A stretch of 64,000 bases of DNA from Mytilus edulis (GCF_963676685.1 NC_092348.1:19443386-19507385), one strand, 5' to 3'; positions 11,365 to 24,700 are shown, numbered from the stretch's first letter. Notes: a model not told the origin generated them from the letters alone. Made by a program: numbers and translations.

Positions 11365-11456
11365 ATAGGTGTAAAAATGAGGATTTTTCAAAAACAAAAT
11401 CGTTTATTGAAAATAACGTTAAAATTAATTATGAACGTTATGTCCGTATTTATTTT

Positions 11457-11764
11457 CATTAATATTGCAAATTTACAGTTATTTTCTTTGTTTAAATATT
11501 GCAACATTATTTACTTTTTTTTAAAACAAGGAGGTCACATAATAACCTCTGAATCCTTTTCGTCATTAAAATGCGACTGATAAGTATAGATATTCAATAT
11601 GAAGGGAAAACATTAATATTGCAAATTTAAAGTTATTTTCTTTGTTTAAATATTGCAACTTTATTTACTTTTTTTAAAACAAGGAGGTCACATAATAACC
11701 TCTGAATCCTTTTCGTCATTAAAATGCGACTGATAAGTAAAGATATTCAATATGAAGGGGGAAA
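11457..11764 (+). repeat. two tandem copies of a 154-bp unit
   Basis: Units at 11457-11610 and 11611-11764 are nearly identical, each with ACAAGGAGGTCACATAATAA. The unit also shares a TTAAATATTGCAACTTTA segment with DNA just left of the neighbouring MITE (10930-10950). Confidence 0.8.
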
Positions 11765-11969
11765 AATAACCGTGACTGAAATCTAAATCTAAAATTTATT
11801 TAAAAAAAATACACATTTGACTGGGCCATGCAGATGTAAGAAATGATACTTCAAGCAATGAAACAACGAATTAAATGTGCCACTTAAATTACGACTGATA
11901 ACCTAAAAATGAATCATGCATGCATTTTTAGCAGATTTAACCAGGTCGGCGATAAGATATCGAATATAA

Positions 11970-12150
11970 AAAAGAAGATATGGTTTGGTGTCAATGAGAC
12001 AACTATCTACAAGAAACCAAAATAACACAGAAATACAAACTATAGGTCACCGTACGGCCTTCAACATCAGGCAAAGCACGTACCGCATAGTCGGCTATAA
12101 AAGACCCCGAAATGACAAATTAAAACAATCAGTCAAAAAAGAAAATTAAC
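11970..12150 (+). repeat. bivalve interspersed repeat R4
   Basis: Contains TGAGACAACTATCTACAAGA and CACCGTACGGCCTTCAACA, hallmarks of a very common bivalve repeat. Other copies or parts lie at 12440-12700, 24770-25170, 32065-32330 (+) and 42030-42215, 48110-48225, 54262-54345 (-). Confidence 0.7.
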
Positions 12151-12251
12151 AAAGTCCGTATCATCGTATGCGTAACTTAGTTGCTCACCAGAGGAACGCT
12201 ACGCAATCGTTGAAACCCGCGTTCCATAAGTTTGAAGTACGTCGAAATGCA

Positions 12252-12346
12252 CAGGTATACGCTTGGTGAACGCTTTTACTTCAGGAAAATTTTAATGGAA
12301 CATAAAAAATTTCATTCAGCTCAAGCGTTTGTCAAGCGTATACCTG
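12252..12346. repeat. inverted repeat with 24-bp arms
   Basis: CAGGTATACGCTTGGTGAAC... at 12252-12275 matches the inverse of 12323-12346 with three mismatches, around a 47-base spacer. GCGTTGAAA/AACGCTAC-type direct repeats flank it, suggesting a decayed foldback element. Confidence 0.6.
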
Positions 12347-12439
12347 TAAACTGCACGCACATAATATTCACGCTACACGAGCGTTGAAAACGCTACAGAT
12401 AAGTTTGAGACAGAGTTACAATGACGTGGTAGTAAGTCT

Positions 12440-12700
12440 TTAAAGGCCACCGAGCGGCCTCCAAAAATGAAAAAAAAACCACTATTTAGTCGGCTATTGA
12501 ATGCCTCGACCATTAAGATTTAAAAACAAAAATCAAACAAAACTAAACAGCCTTATTGATTAACAAAATGATTTACGAAAAAAACTTGACCGACATGAAT
12601 TATGAACAACAACCACTGTACTACATGTTCCTGGCTTTAGAATGGACATTGGCACATTAACAATGTGGTGGCCATAAACCCAACCCTCCGAATGAACCAA
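12440..12700 (+). repeat. worn partial copy of repeat R4
   Basis: Carries the CCACCGAGCGGCCT and GACCGACATGAATTATGAAC-like blocks of the R4 right half, with many substitutions. Confidence 0.45.
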
Positions 12701-13840
12701 ACATTAAGGACAACACATCGCAAGAAAAAACTGTAAAATATCAGTTGCAATTCGTGTCCCTAAAAATATGGGTACGGTGCACAATAATCACTTACATAAA
12801 AACAATAGACACAATTAAATCACTGAAATAGTCGCACTACCGAAAGCTATTTCAACATAGTGAACATGTAGACGAACCAGTGGACATAGACGGACTGGTA
12901 AACATGTAAACAGACGGGCGAATAAGACAGACTTATTGACAAACATTCACATATAGACAGACCTGCAGTTGGGAATGTCGAAAGACTAGGAGAAACGCGT
13001 AGGTACGCTTTACGCACACCCAATACACGCTTTAAGCTCGTTATGCACACGATACAGATATGATTGACAGGTTGAATGCATCAAAATTACTAGCGTATTG
13101 GTAACGTGCATGAATTTTTTTACCACGGCCGACGTACGTCGAATCTATACGTTGATGTGTGAAGCCGGTATTACATTAAGTAAACAGGCAATGTCAGTTT
13201 CTAATTCTTATGCACAACAAAAGTAATATAAGACAATACATCTTTATTAAACAATTATCTACTATATATAAGGCCAATCAAGCATTTGGGTTTACGATTG
13301 CATTTCTTTTTTTTAAAGAAAGCAACTTGTTATTAATATTATACTATATCCTGTAGATGCTGCATAGACCCGAGAGAAGGTCGATAATTTGGACTGATAC
13401 TGAAAAAAATGTTGTATGGAAAGAGCAGACACTTTTCATCGCAAAAAGTTACATCTAAACTTCTTATTGGGTCAGTTTCTTAGCTTGCCATTTTCTTAAA
13501 TACAAGGCGATCAATTCAACATAAGTATTCTTCCACTATGATGTAGCTGTGCTAAAAAATAACCAGAAAACCGTTCGGATACCTCATGTAAAAGCTCCTA
13601 ATGGTGGATAGGACATTTTCAGGTAACATCAGTCAATCATTAACAGACACGAAAAAAACAATCGAAACATAAATGATAAAGGGTAACATGTAAAATAAGT
13701 CAATCATATATAGCGACCAAAATAACATAAAAGAAAAGTTGAAGGTCCACATAGTCTTAAACAAAAGCCAGTGGCCATAATAATGAAACAATAATAATGG
13801 TGAATAAAACTTAATTAGTGAAATATATCAACAGCAAAGT
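12701..13840. other. intergenic, nothing recognised
   Basis: No gene or clear repeat. The segment 12840-13010 is rich in short GACGGAC/AGACAGAC-like words but has no consistent period. Confidence 0.4.
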
Positions 13841-13844
13841 AGTA

Positions 13845-14315
13845 GGTTTAGTAAGACCCCATTTTTGGCCCCAAAATATAGCAGTTTTACAAAATTGTTA
13901 AAATGTTAACTTTTAGTTTTTCATTGGAAAGTAGAATGTTCCGCTACATAAATATGGGCTGTTTTTGACTATACAATGCACATTTATCGGGTACTATTAT
14001 CATTAAGTCATGCTAAATTACTGAAATTCTCACAATTTTTGCATTTTTGTTTAATTTTAGACGGTTTCCGTTCATTCTTAATATTGAAATGCAAATTATA
14101 TTTGATGATGATACATAACATATATAAAGGTTGAGGATGAACGCGGATGCGGCCACTTTCATTTTTGACAAAAACCATATGAAAAGTGACATGTTCTGGC
14201 ATATTTGATAGATATTTCATATTTAAGCTTTAATCGGAGCGTTTTTAATGAGTAAATCAGTTAAAATCTTTCACATGAAATTTGAGGCCAAAATCGGTCC
14301 TTACCGGACCTACTT
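13845..14315. mobile_element. MITE-like element R7 with GTAGGTCCGGTAAG ends
   Basis: The left end AGTAGGTTTAGTAAGACC and right end GGTCCTTACCGGACCTACT are inverted repeats. The interior (GGATGCGGCCACTTTC, TAACATATATAAAGGTTG) recurs at 44383-45662 and, in reverse, at 23010-23615. Non-coding; the frame at 14008-14220 is incidental. Confidence 0.7.
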
Positions 14316-14339
14316 CTTTCTAAATCTCACCCTATTGAT

Positions 14340-14640
14340 GATATAACTGAATTAAAGTTTCATAGTTGAAAAAAGGACAGCAAACTGATGTATAACGTCG
14401 AGTAACGGAAACCAAACGGATGAGTACCGATAAAAACGGATGCCTATCGGACTTAAATATATACGCCACCCGTTGAACGTCCGTTCAAAGTTTTGAAGAT
14501 GCTCAAAACTTTCAATCGAACAGAATGGACGTTGGCGGTTAAAACGGACGCTGAACGGACATGAAACGGACATGGACGTACGTCTTACGAATAAGAACTG
14601 ACTTTAAACGAACATGAACGGATTGAAATAAAAAAATATA
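14340..14640. repeat. repeat rich in AACGGAC words
   Basis: Contains many ACGGAC/TCCGTTC words on both strands, including an inverted CGTCCGTTC/GAACGGACATG arrangement. Probably an interspersed element; its limits are unclear. Confidence 0.4.
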
Positions 14641-15480
14641 TCCGTTCGGCTCTCTTTTAATCTATATGAAACGAGAAAAAGAAACACTTAGGATCCACTT
14701 AATTAACAAATTAACAAATGATCAAACATGCTTCTTAATAGTTCGGTTGGTTTTCGATTATTTATATGTCTGATTTGTGTTGTTTGATTCGTTACCTTTT
14801 TACATATCTAAATGAGACGTACCTGTACACTGATTACCAAATATTTATTTAAATAGATTAAAAATATATCTCCAGTTCAATATTACAAATATGTCAGTCA
14901 CCAGAAAATAATGATCAATGCACAAATTTCAATTTAAAAAGATATCTCTAACATAGACTTTTTTCAACATAGAATTGTCATGTAGCATGCTTTGGTAATA
15001 CCTTTCGGACATCAGCGAGTAACGAATATATATATATAATTTATATACTCTTTAATATTTACATTTTCATTTTTTTACTTCATGTAAAACAAGTGAAAAA
15101 TATTTAACATAAATGATTTATTTCATGTGATCACTGCTAAATTCGTTAACATCGAAGATGCAATTCTTTTACTTATCAAATTATAGGAATGAAAAATCAA
15201 GTAAAGGTGCTTATTTTATTAATGCAATAGACCGGCATGTCTACAGGCTAATTTTTTCTGCACAGCCAACACCCATATTAATATTAATGTTTTCCGTGGT
15301 CGTTGTACTCGGTTTAAAAAAAAAACACCTTTGTTTTCCAAGGTTGATGTGTTTCACTCGGTTTTAGTTTAGAACTTGGATTTGTGCTCGCTTAATACAT
15401 TTATGACTGTTGTTGCCTTTATTATTGTTAATCAAAAATCTTGTATGGACAAATATTATAGTGGTTGTTTCTGTATAAGT
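14641..15480. other. intergenic, nothing recognised
   Basis: AT-rich sequence with a short (TA)n run near 15025 and no gene. Confidence 0.45.
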
Positions 15481-15567
15481 CCTGTTATAGATTCAAGGTT
15501 AGCTGTATTGAACCCGTGACTCGTAGAGTCGAGGGATAATACAGTTGATCTAGAATCTATAACAAGG
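15481..15567. repeat. 87-bp foldback element
   Basis: CCTGTTATAGATTC (15481 on) pairs with GAATCTATAACAAGG (to 15567). Pairing continues inward through CTGTATT/AATACAG to a central GACTCGTAGAGTC palindrome. The whole segment can fold into one imperfect hairpin. Confidence 0.7.
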
Positions 15568-15592
15568 CCAATTTGGAAGAAGGCAGAATCAA

Positions 15593-15700
15593 ATAAAGGC
15601 AACAGTAGTATATCGCTGTTCGAAATAAAAAAAATAATTCATAAATCGATTGAAAATAAAAAATAAATACGGGTTACAAAATCAAATTGAGGGAAACACA
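15593..15700 (+). repeat. copy of repeat R2
   Basis: AAAGGCAACAGTAGTATATC...CGCTGTTCGAAAT followed by AAATCGATTG and GGGTTACAAA, as at 3268-3362. Confidence 0.65.
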
Positions 15701-18450
15701 TCAAATATGAGAGGAGATATACGATAATCAAAACAGGTATATCATTGCTGAGGCAATTGTTGGTAAAACACATTTACTCATTACCTGTGACTGTCTTTCA
15801 GTATTAGAAATAACAAACTCAATGCTATCAGGTGTTCCTTTAAGGTTGAACTAGGAAGGTCTTTGACGTTTGATGATTCGAATACTATCTTATGACATGC
15901 TTACAAATCGTGTACCTGTTTCCTTTGCTAACGAAAAGATTCAGGTTTCCTTTAAGGGAAAATCTAGAAACACCTGCAATGTCTTGGATATTTCTTTTAC
16001 TTTTTTCAAAACAAAAATAATATCAAAGGCCATTTCTACAAGCAAAACGTCCTAATTCTGACCGACGTTTTAAAATTTAATTAGAATTCAAATTTGAATA
16101 CTAGTATACGTTTCTTGGCTATTCCTTTGTCATATATACATCAAACCTCAGCAAAAATGCTTCAGTTTATTGTACATATCACTAGGAAACAATGGTAATA
16201 TACGTTTAGCAAAATGCAGAGCAAACTTTTGACCAATTGTACGCTGCTGGTCAAAATAAATATGGTTTATGACAGACGTTTATACTCTTATATTATAGCA
16301 ATTTAATGACTTGATTTGCTTTTATCTTTAATATACATGTAGCATAAGTTATTAACTTCAGATGGGCTATATAACACACATATTAATTCTTAAGTTTTTG
16401 GGTTTTTTTTTGCTAGTAAGTTTAATTATACTAGTAGTGTTCTAGAATTAATTCCCTATAAGGCTCTCGTTTCTCCCTTTTCAAAGGATTTCTAATTGAT
16501 TCAGAGACATAAACTGTAAAAAAGTTATTGTACGAAATGTATCGAAGTCGTTCTTTAACTATAAGAGTTATTTTTTTGTGCAACCTAAAAACACTTTTGG
16601 CATTAAAGAATTATATACTACTTTTAAGACCCTACGTCTGTTTGCAAGCTTACATCACCTTTGTTTTAATTTTGATGGATAGTTGTCTAGACAATCATAC
16701 CACGACTCATTATTTTCAAATAAAAGTTAGGTATGCTAGACACAGCATTTGGATCGTACTTTGTATCTGATTGTGAGGGATGTAGGAATCATGTCACTTT
16801 GATTGTTAAGGGACCCTTGCAGGAACTCTCTCTGATGGGTGCATATATAGTGGGCTGTTATTGTGAAAATTCCTTACCCTACAATCTCAATAGTCATAAA
16901 AATATATACCCTTATCTGTCAGTACATCATTTAAACCATTGTTATAGTTACCTAGTGCAATAATTGCCGCTGGCAAAAGAAATATTGTTAAATAGAAACA
17001 GAAACAAAATAAAGTTCGATGTTTTCTTTTTTTTTTAAACCGCTTAAGAGTCTGAAATATTTCTTTAAATTTACACGTTATATACTAGTAAATAATATCA
17101 ATCCAAAGCTATTCCCTGATTCGTCTCTACCATCGTCTTGTTTCCGATCTGAATTTACTTAAAGATGGACATTAATTAATTCCAATGTTTTTAATTTTAC
17201 TCAAACATGAATTGCTTTTGTTCAATCATTCGTTCACCTAGTAGTGTCTAACCTATAATTTTTAGATTTTTTTTTTATCTTTACCCCTGTGCATTTTCTT
17301 TAATCATAACTAATTAAAAAAAAAAACTCTACCAACGACCCAAATTAAAAAACAAAAATGTACCAATTTTCGATTCTACGACGAGGCAAAAAATTCAAAC
17401 TTAATCATTTATCTAAACAATTGAAGTATAAGAGAAACTTTTAGTGCTTATCGTCGTCGCATTCGTAAGTACTCGCCGTTAATAACCAGAAACAAGTATT
17501 TAGTATAAACAGCTAAGATATCATTGAAATATTAATGAAATGGACTAACAAAGATAAGTAAGATGAGAAACAAAGTGGAATAGACCAAGGCATCAGAAGT
17601 TTACCGATGTGCAAAATCATAACAATAATTCGATCAAGAAAAAAAGGCAAATAAACAAAAAGCTAAACAGAGCGAATAGCATGAAAACCAAAATGATCGA
17701 GAGGGATGTGTTGACGGGATACACATTCCCTTTTTCCATTCGCTTTACAATCCAATCGTTAAAAGTAAAGAGTATTCTGATATCGTAAAGATTTAAGACT
17801 GCGAAAACATGTTAGTAAAAACACAGACATGACTTACTATTAAAGTCGGGATGGTGCCCGTGATTATACGTAGTGACGATTAAAAGTCGTTAAAATTCAT
17901 GACAGTGTAGTTTTAACCAACATTGGTATTTTTGTTTGGTAGCAGGTCGCAGGAATACTCGTCATTCTACCGAAATAGTAACTCCTAGCAGGTCGGTATT
18001 TTGTCTTACTCCTTAATGTCATGTGCTTAGCGGATGAGCATCAAATAACAATTTAAGAGTCTTTGGTTTTACTCGTTTGAAGATCTATTTCACAAACTTC
18101 CTACCTCGAGGAAAACACGATCTTACCAGCCGTCTGAGGGGTTCTTCTGGTATTAACACAAACACTTGATTACTTGAACGTCTGTCAGTTGTTTCTAGAA
18201 ATATATATACATTGTTTCTATATGTTTCATATGTTGAATTAGCAAACAAAACATGACTTTTTTATTCTTGTATGTACAACAATTTTTTTGTGATATTTAT
18301 TATGCATTGGTCTACATTACACAGAAGTACAGCTCATAATAAAACATAGAAAACTCTTTCTAATTTTGTGTCATTTTAAATAACTTTTAAACTTCATGTA
18401 GTTATTTTTCAATGTCTAGAGACTACGTGAATTGTTCACCTCATTTTACC
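15701..18450. other. intergenic region upstream of the HEPN-STAND gene
   Basis: No supported gene. A degenerate R2 copy lies at 17590-17660, and short incidental frames at 15870-16055, 16528-16770 and 16733-16963 lack domains. The promoter of the + strand gene starting at 18509 should lie at the right end. Confidence 0.45.
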
Positions 18451-18453
18451 AAC

Positions 18454-18463
18454 TATATTTAAA
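18454..18463 (+). promoter_or_regulatory. possible TATA-like box
   Basis: TATATTTAAA lies 46-55 bases before the start codon at 18509. The spacing is plausible, but the region is AT-rich and the match could be chance. Confidence 0.25.
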
Positions 18464-18508
18464 GGTATTTATTGGCTGACGATTTAGCATCTGTAACACA
18501 TTAGTACA

Positions 18509-18770
18509 ATGGATGAAGACGAAGAAGCAGAAGAATACGCATTTACTGGTGATGAAGTGTTTGCAATCACGAAAGAAGAAGAAAATTTAGTTAGAATATT
18601 CCTGCTGGCAAAGGTTGTAGCACCAAAAGCTGTACGGAAATATTTTGATCAGCTCTTTGAACCAACTGCATTAAAAAATATTCTGCATAACAACTATTAC
18701 ACACTTCATGATTTATGGAAGAAACGAATATTGAATCAGTCCCAATGGAACTTACTTTTCCCTAAAAGTG
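18509..18770 (+). CDS. HEPN-STAND gene, exon 1
   Basis: Acidic N-terminus followed by the first HEPN helices (residues 1-87 plus one base). Donor GTGAGT at 18771. An uninterrupted T run begins directly after the donor. Confidence 0.85.
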
Positions 18771-21700
18771 GTGAGTTTTTTTTTTTTTTTTTTTTTTTTT
18801 TAATTCATCTTTATTACACCTCATAGCTAGCCCGCATGATTCTCTATTATATCTATATATAAATAAAAGGTGTTTAATTCATACATATATACTCATTTAA
18901 TTTGTTTGAAACCCAAGATTCCGGATTACGTTCATGTATCTATATATTTTTTTTGTAATTATTTTATTTTTGATGATGAAACATGTGAAATTACATACTA
19001 CAGTATTCGATACGCATTTAAAAAAAAAAGTAATACTTGATAAATCAATTAAGTCATATGGATATAAGATATAATAAGATATAGATATAAATATTACACA
19101 AAGATTATTGTGTATAAACTTACCCATCACACGTTTCCTTCATATACAAATCTGTTATAGAAGGGTGGTAATATGATATAAAACTAGGTGAACAACACAC
19201 ATATTTGTATATGTGAGGTATAATTTATTTTCTTTTTTTAATACCTTTTTTTGTGTATTTTTTACATTATTTAGAAAATCATTTATATGGTTAATAAAAC
19301 TATATCTTAACTTAAAATGTCAACTCTTGTATAACAATACCCGATACGATTAACTTGCACCAAGTAACATCGCAATATTTCATGTTTTTTTAAACATTTT
19401 TTTCCCATTTAACAAAAAAGCATCGATTACTTAACCTTTATTCAATTAGAGTTTGTTTGGAAAAAGAAGAAAAACTTCAATATAAGATTTGTAGTCGTTG
19501 TTAAGGTTTTTAGATCTCATGTTTCTAAACTGAACTTTCATGCACTGTATTTGAAACTAAATTACTTAAGAGTCCGATCAAATAACTTTATCTTTAGATC
19601 TTCCGAGTGCTCCTCAAAACCCCTTTCTATATTATCAACATCAATTGTATCAGCATTCAAAGCCGCGCTCCAAACTTATTGTGAAACTACATAAAATAGA
19701 AACAACGAGCTTCAGATGTGAATATTAAAAAATCATAAGATCAGAGAGAGTACATACAATCTATTTAAGACTATTACGTCTGGCAATAATTTTGAAATAT
19801 TTTACTTTTCTACAACTTGAAATATTCCACGTTCTAAAAAAAAATGAATAAGTAGGACCTGTTTTTTTTTTTATAAACTTCCAACATATCTTGTCATTTA
19901 GAGGTGAGAAAAGTAAATTATCAAAATGCCTGATTACTTGGTGAACAATATATTTGTGCCGTTTTGAATACTTGTTTTCAACAATCGGCAATTCCAGTGG
20001 AACTAAGACTTTTCCTCTTCTTATCTACTTGTTACTTTTCAATATGAGGTTAGCTTAAGAAGGATTAAATGAGGCTAGCATTGTACGTTAACTACACGTT
20101 CCGCGAGAAAGATGCTGTCCTCTCACTTAATTATTCAAATGAGATGACTATATTCAACGCATTTTTCCGAACGATGTTGAAATATCGGATACAACAGATA
20201 GGTTAAATTGAATTCTGTCTTTTATCTTCTCTTACATCTAAAAATCGGAAATGAGGGTCGGTTGAGAACAAAACTTTACGACGAAAGAGCCCATTTCAGT
20301 TTCCCATCTGTGAACCTACATTCCTTTGTAGCACCATTCGGCTGGCTGATTGTCTTTAGTATTGTGGCCAGTTGAAGCCATTTCGCGTCTTCGCGTTATT
20401 GCCCTTATATTCTATAGGGCGAAAACGCGAAATCGCAAAGTCGAAAACGCGAACACGCGAAGTAGTTTTCTAGTTTTCGCCCTATATAATATGAAGGGCG
20501 AAAATGCGAAAAACCGAAATGACTTTAAACGGCCACCATAGTTTGGTCTTTTTTACCAGGTAATGTCAGTTTATTATCTTTTTCAAGTTTGAAAGTTCTT
20601 TGATATCTTTTATTTCTCTTTAACTTTCTTTTTAACAGTACCTGTATTCTTTGTAATTCAAGTACGCTTGGAATGTTTTACAAATTCTGTATTTCAAATT
20701 TATGTTATAGTGATGTACAACTGTTAAGTTTACGCATCATTGTAAATATAACTGAATTTGATACGACTTTTATCAAAGGTAGAGGTTTAGCGCTATAACA
20801 CCAGGTTTAGTCCACCCTTTTTCTACATTTGAAAATGCCTGTAGCAAGTCAGGAATATGGCAGTTCTTGTCCATTCGTTTTTGATGTGTTTTGTCATTTG
20901 ATTTTGCCATGTGATTATGGACTTTCCGATTAGATTTTCCTTTGCGTTCAGTATTTTTGTGATTTTACTTTTTATTAATCCATTGCACATTAAGGTCGAT
21001 AGTAGCTTGATTTCCCTTTTATTTCTAATAAATCCATGAGTTTCTAATATCTTGTCGTCAAAGTGCTCTACGATGTCTGATATTAAGTTTCTCGTGTCTG
21101 CTTCCATTTGGTCCCAATTTTTCTTTAAAGTAGGCGTAACGTCATATTTGATTTTGCTTGCAGTAGTGAGGTCTTTTCATCAAGTTTGTAATCATCATTT
21201 CACATTCTGAGGTCTAATTATGTTTTTCCACTTTTCTGTGAAAAGACCTATTGTATTTGATGATTTTTTTCTTCTTCCTCAAATTTGTTTCGTGCCCTGT
21301 TTTGTGGTTTCGCAAGATGTGGCTTAGATATTTTGCATATGATATTGAACAGTTATTGTGCTTTTGAGACTCACCCTGTTTAGTCGAATACTTTATATTG
21401 TAAGATTACCTCAACTGTTTTCTTTCAGGTGTGATCTCCTCCGTAACCGTAAAAGAAAGCAACAAATTTTTACAAGAAATTGCTCGCTTTATTCTCACAA
21501 TTTTTTGTTCAATTTTGACTCCATATGCTAGTTTTTCCCCCTACTGCATTTGAAATAAGTGATATGCATTTGTAACAGGTCAACCATAAATGATAAAGAC
21601 CCACGGTCTGTTGATTTGAGGTCGTTGGTCCAACGAATAGAAAACTAGTTCAAGGTCAAAGATCAAGGTCAAATTCTTGATTTTGACTTTTCCTTGTTCC

Positions 21701-24700
21701 TCGATCTCACTGTCACTTTTAAAGATATATATATAAAAGAACTAGTGCAAAATATCTGCCTAATACTTATTGAGATATGATCGTTTGGTTTTAAACAATC
21801 CAATGACATCTTATAAGAGAAATTGAACCTGAAATGATTAAATTTTAGGTTAATTGATTATTACTCCAACTTAATACATGATAAAGCCACAGGGTCTTTT
21901 GCAAACTGTTGTCCTTAAAAAAATATCAACCAGAAGTGACCTTGAGCAAACAAAAAGTAGTTATTTATGCACTTTATTTATGGAAAAGTACCTAGAAACT
22001 GTATATTTTTTTTATTAGCATACATATACCTAACCCAAAAAATGTTAGTCGTTATATTCCGCCGATCTATGTCTAAACTCCAAGTGCTACATTAAGGTCG
22101 ACTTCATTGATTGGTTCCCTCTTACAGGGAACGACTGATGAGATATTTGCACTGTTTGCCTACAAGCACTCGAAAGGCAACATGCCGCTAGAGGGAGCAG
22201 AATTATATGAGTTAACATGTACCTTTTATTTGAAACCGGGAGTTAATTTCTCTAAACCGGAAGTACAAAATATCTCCTTTATTACAGGCAAAAATATATA
22301 GAAACCATTTATTTTGGAATCAGTGTAGATAAAGCTATCAGGTTAGACTGGAAGTGTCATTTTTAAGCCGGAAATTGACAGTTATTTCCCTTATTTCAGG
22401 CAAAGATATAAAGAAACATTTATCTATTGAATCGGTATGACGAAAATATGCATGGATGCCAAAAGTAACTTTGAGTAAACTGAAAATAGCTTTTCTTCAA
22501 TAATTTATACAAATGATAAGGAAAGACCTTCATTTGTTCTCTGAACATTTGATTTTTAATCTAATTTGAGTTCTTTATAGGTGAGTCAACATCAGAGTTG
22601 TTCGACATTTCTTTGATGGTATGTTTGCTACGAAATATCATGGGTATTGCTGAACCAATAATAGGATGGAATGATCTACCACCACCAAAAGACATAGGAG
22701 TTGGTGCTGACTTAATGAGAATCAAAATATATAGAAATGATTTAGCTCACTTAGATTGTGGCGCAGTCAATGATACGTATTTCAAAGATGCATGGAAAGA
22801 AATATCAGGCGTAAGTCACTGTTTTGTATACATTAAAATAAAGACGAACGATTTCAGGGTCAAACTGGCACAAAATCAGATATATTTTAAATTATCTCTG
22901 ACTTTGTGAACCAAAAAGTAAAACAATCAACTTATATAATATATTTCAATGTTTGTACGAAAAATCGTTCTTTGGTTAAATAGCAGCAACTAATGTTTGC
23001 ATCTTGTAAAGGAGTAGGTCCGGTAAGGGCCGAATTCGGCCTTAAACTTCAAGGTCATCTGATGAAAGATGTTAAACACTTGTAAAACACTTTAAAAGTG
23101 TCTACTTCAGTCGAATCAATAAGTTATTGTGAAAGATTTAAACCTATTTGTGACATTTTGTTCACGCATCATTTAAATATATTGGAAATTGATGCGACTG
23201 TCGTACAAGTGAGAGGTTCAGCGCTTTAAAACAAGGTTCAATCCACCATTTTCTGCATTTTAAAATTGTAGCAAGTCAGGAATATGAAAGTTGTTGTCCA
23301 TTCGTTTGATGTTTTTTATCATTTGATTTAGCCAATGCATAAGGAACTTTCCGTTTTGAATTTCCCTCGGAGTTCAGTATTTTTGTATTTGACTTTTTAC
23401 AATGATGCTCAAACTCAAGCTTCAATATGAAAAGTATGCCATAAAATGTCACTTTTCAGATGTTTTTTGTTAAAAATTAAAGATGCTGCATCCGTGTTTA
23501 GTCTCAACCTTTATATATTTTATGCATTATTATCGAATACAACTTGCATTCAAATATTGAAAATGAACACAAATGCGGCCCATATTTATGTAACAGAATA
23601 CTTTTTCAATAAATTTGCTTAAAGATTACATTTAAACAATTAAACAACAGAAAAAAGAATACGCAATCTCTGTAATGAAATTTTGTGAGCCCCAATTCAA
23701 AAACTTGATAAAACAAATCCTTGAATGTATGGTAACTTCAATAAGTATGACTCAAAATCGAGTTCTGTTTGAATAATTGATAAGTTCTGTATTCATTTCC
23801 AGATGTATTATGTTGTCTTTTTATTATAAAACAACTATTTCGTTCTTATGTTACAATTTGTTATAATATTTTGAATATAGTTTTTTTTTATAATTGTTTA
23901 GTCCATGAAAACAGCAAATGATAAAATATTTGTCTGCCCCCGCCATAGCAGAGGGGGGGGGGGTTAAGTTTAACCTTGTCCGTCTGAACTTCCATCCGTA
24001 CGTACCATAAAACTCAGATCTAATACCAATTTTGGTAATGTCATGTTTACTCTTCTTGAGTTATGTCCCTTTATAATTTTTATCCAAGCGAGGTCTCATC
24101 TGCGTTCAACTGACACATTCCCCAATTATATCATTTTTGTGTATTTACCAAACAGGCAGTAGGACGACTTGGGGGCAGAAACTTGAAAAGAGAATGTAAA
24201 ATGTTCAGGGTGAAACCGTTACAAGGGTACAACAGAGGTAAGCAAATAAGCTGTTCGACAGAAAGCTAAGACTCTTGGTATACATTTGTTTTATCGTATT
24301 ATCTTGACCATACTATACCGATGTTTTAAATCAATATACTTTACTGGGATTATCATTTCTGTACACTATCCTATGTTAGCACAATGATACCTCCTCTGAT
24401 ACTGTTTTTCAGAACTTGGTAGGTTTGTTTGCCATCCTATATTTTTGACAATATTGTTTCGTTTTGATTCAATCAGTTCTACTGGAGTGCTTGACATATT
24501 GTGTTATTTAGTTGTTCTTATTTAAATGCTGTTTTGATTTCACGATTTTTACCGTATTTAAGTACTTTCATTACGTTTTGAATAACTGTTTACGACTATC
24601 ATAAAATACAGTATGTATCACTTCCAAAATATGTTTTGTCTCCAACACTAATGACACACTACATTTATGAAGAAGTAATTTAACATTTTTTAACCAAGTT

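Larger units (their letters stand above)
18771..22580 (+). other. intron 1 of the HEPN-STAND gene
   Basis: A 3.8-kb intron beginning with a poly-T tract (about 18776-18802). It contains a retroelement scrap (20225-20345), a MITE (20363-20538), a repeat R6 copy (20735-20965), a possible transposon-derived minus-strand frame (20823-21107, unidentified), and two diverged direct repeats with AAACCGGAAGT/AAGCCGGAAAT...CAGGCAAA (about 22254-22335 and 22362-22445). Confidence 0.6.

Noticed and set aside
12840..13050. GACAGAC-rich stretch as a satellite
   Set aside because: No fixed period could be found.
20823..21107. 94-codon minus-strand frame as a host gene
   Set aside because: Overlaps repeat R6 and has no splice or domain support; at most a transposon remnant.
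22107..22301. 64-codon frame as an extra exon of the STAND gene
   Set aside because: Falls in diverged intronic repeats; the flanking exons join in frame without it.
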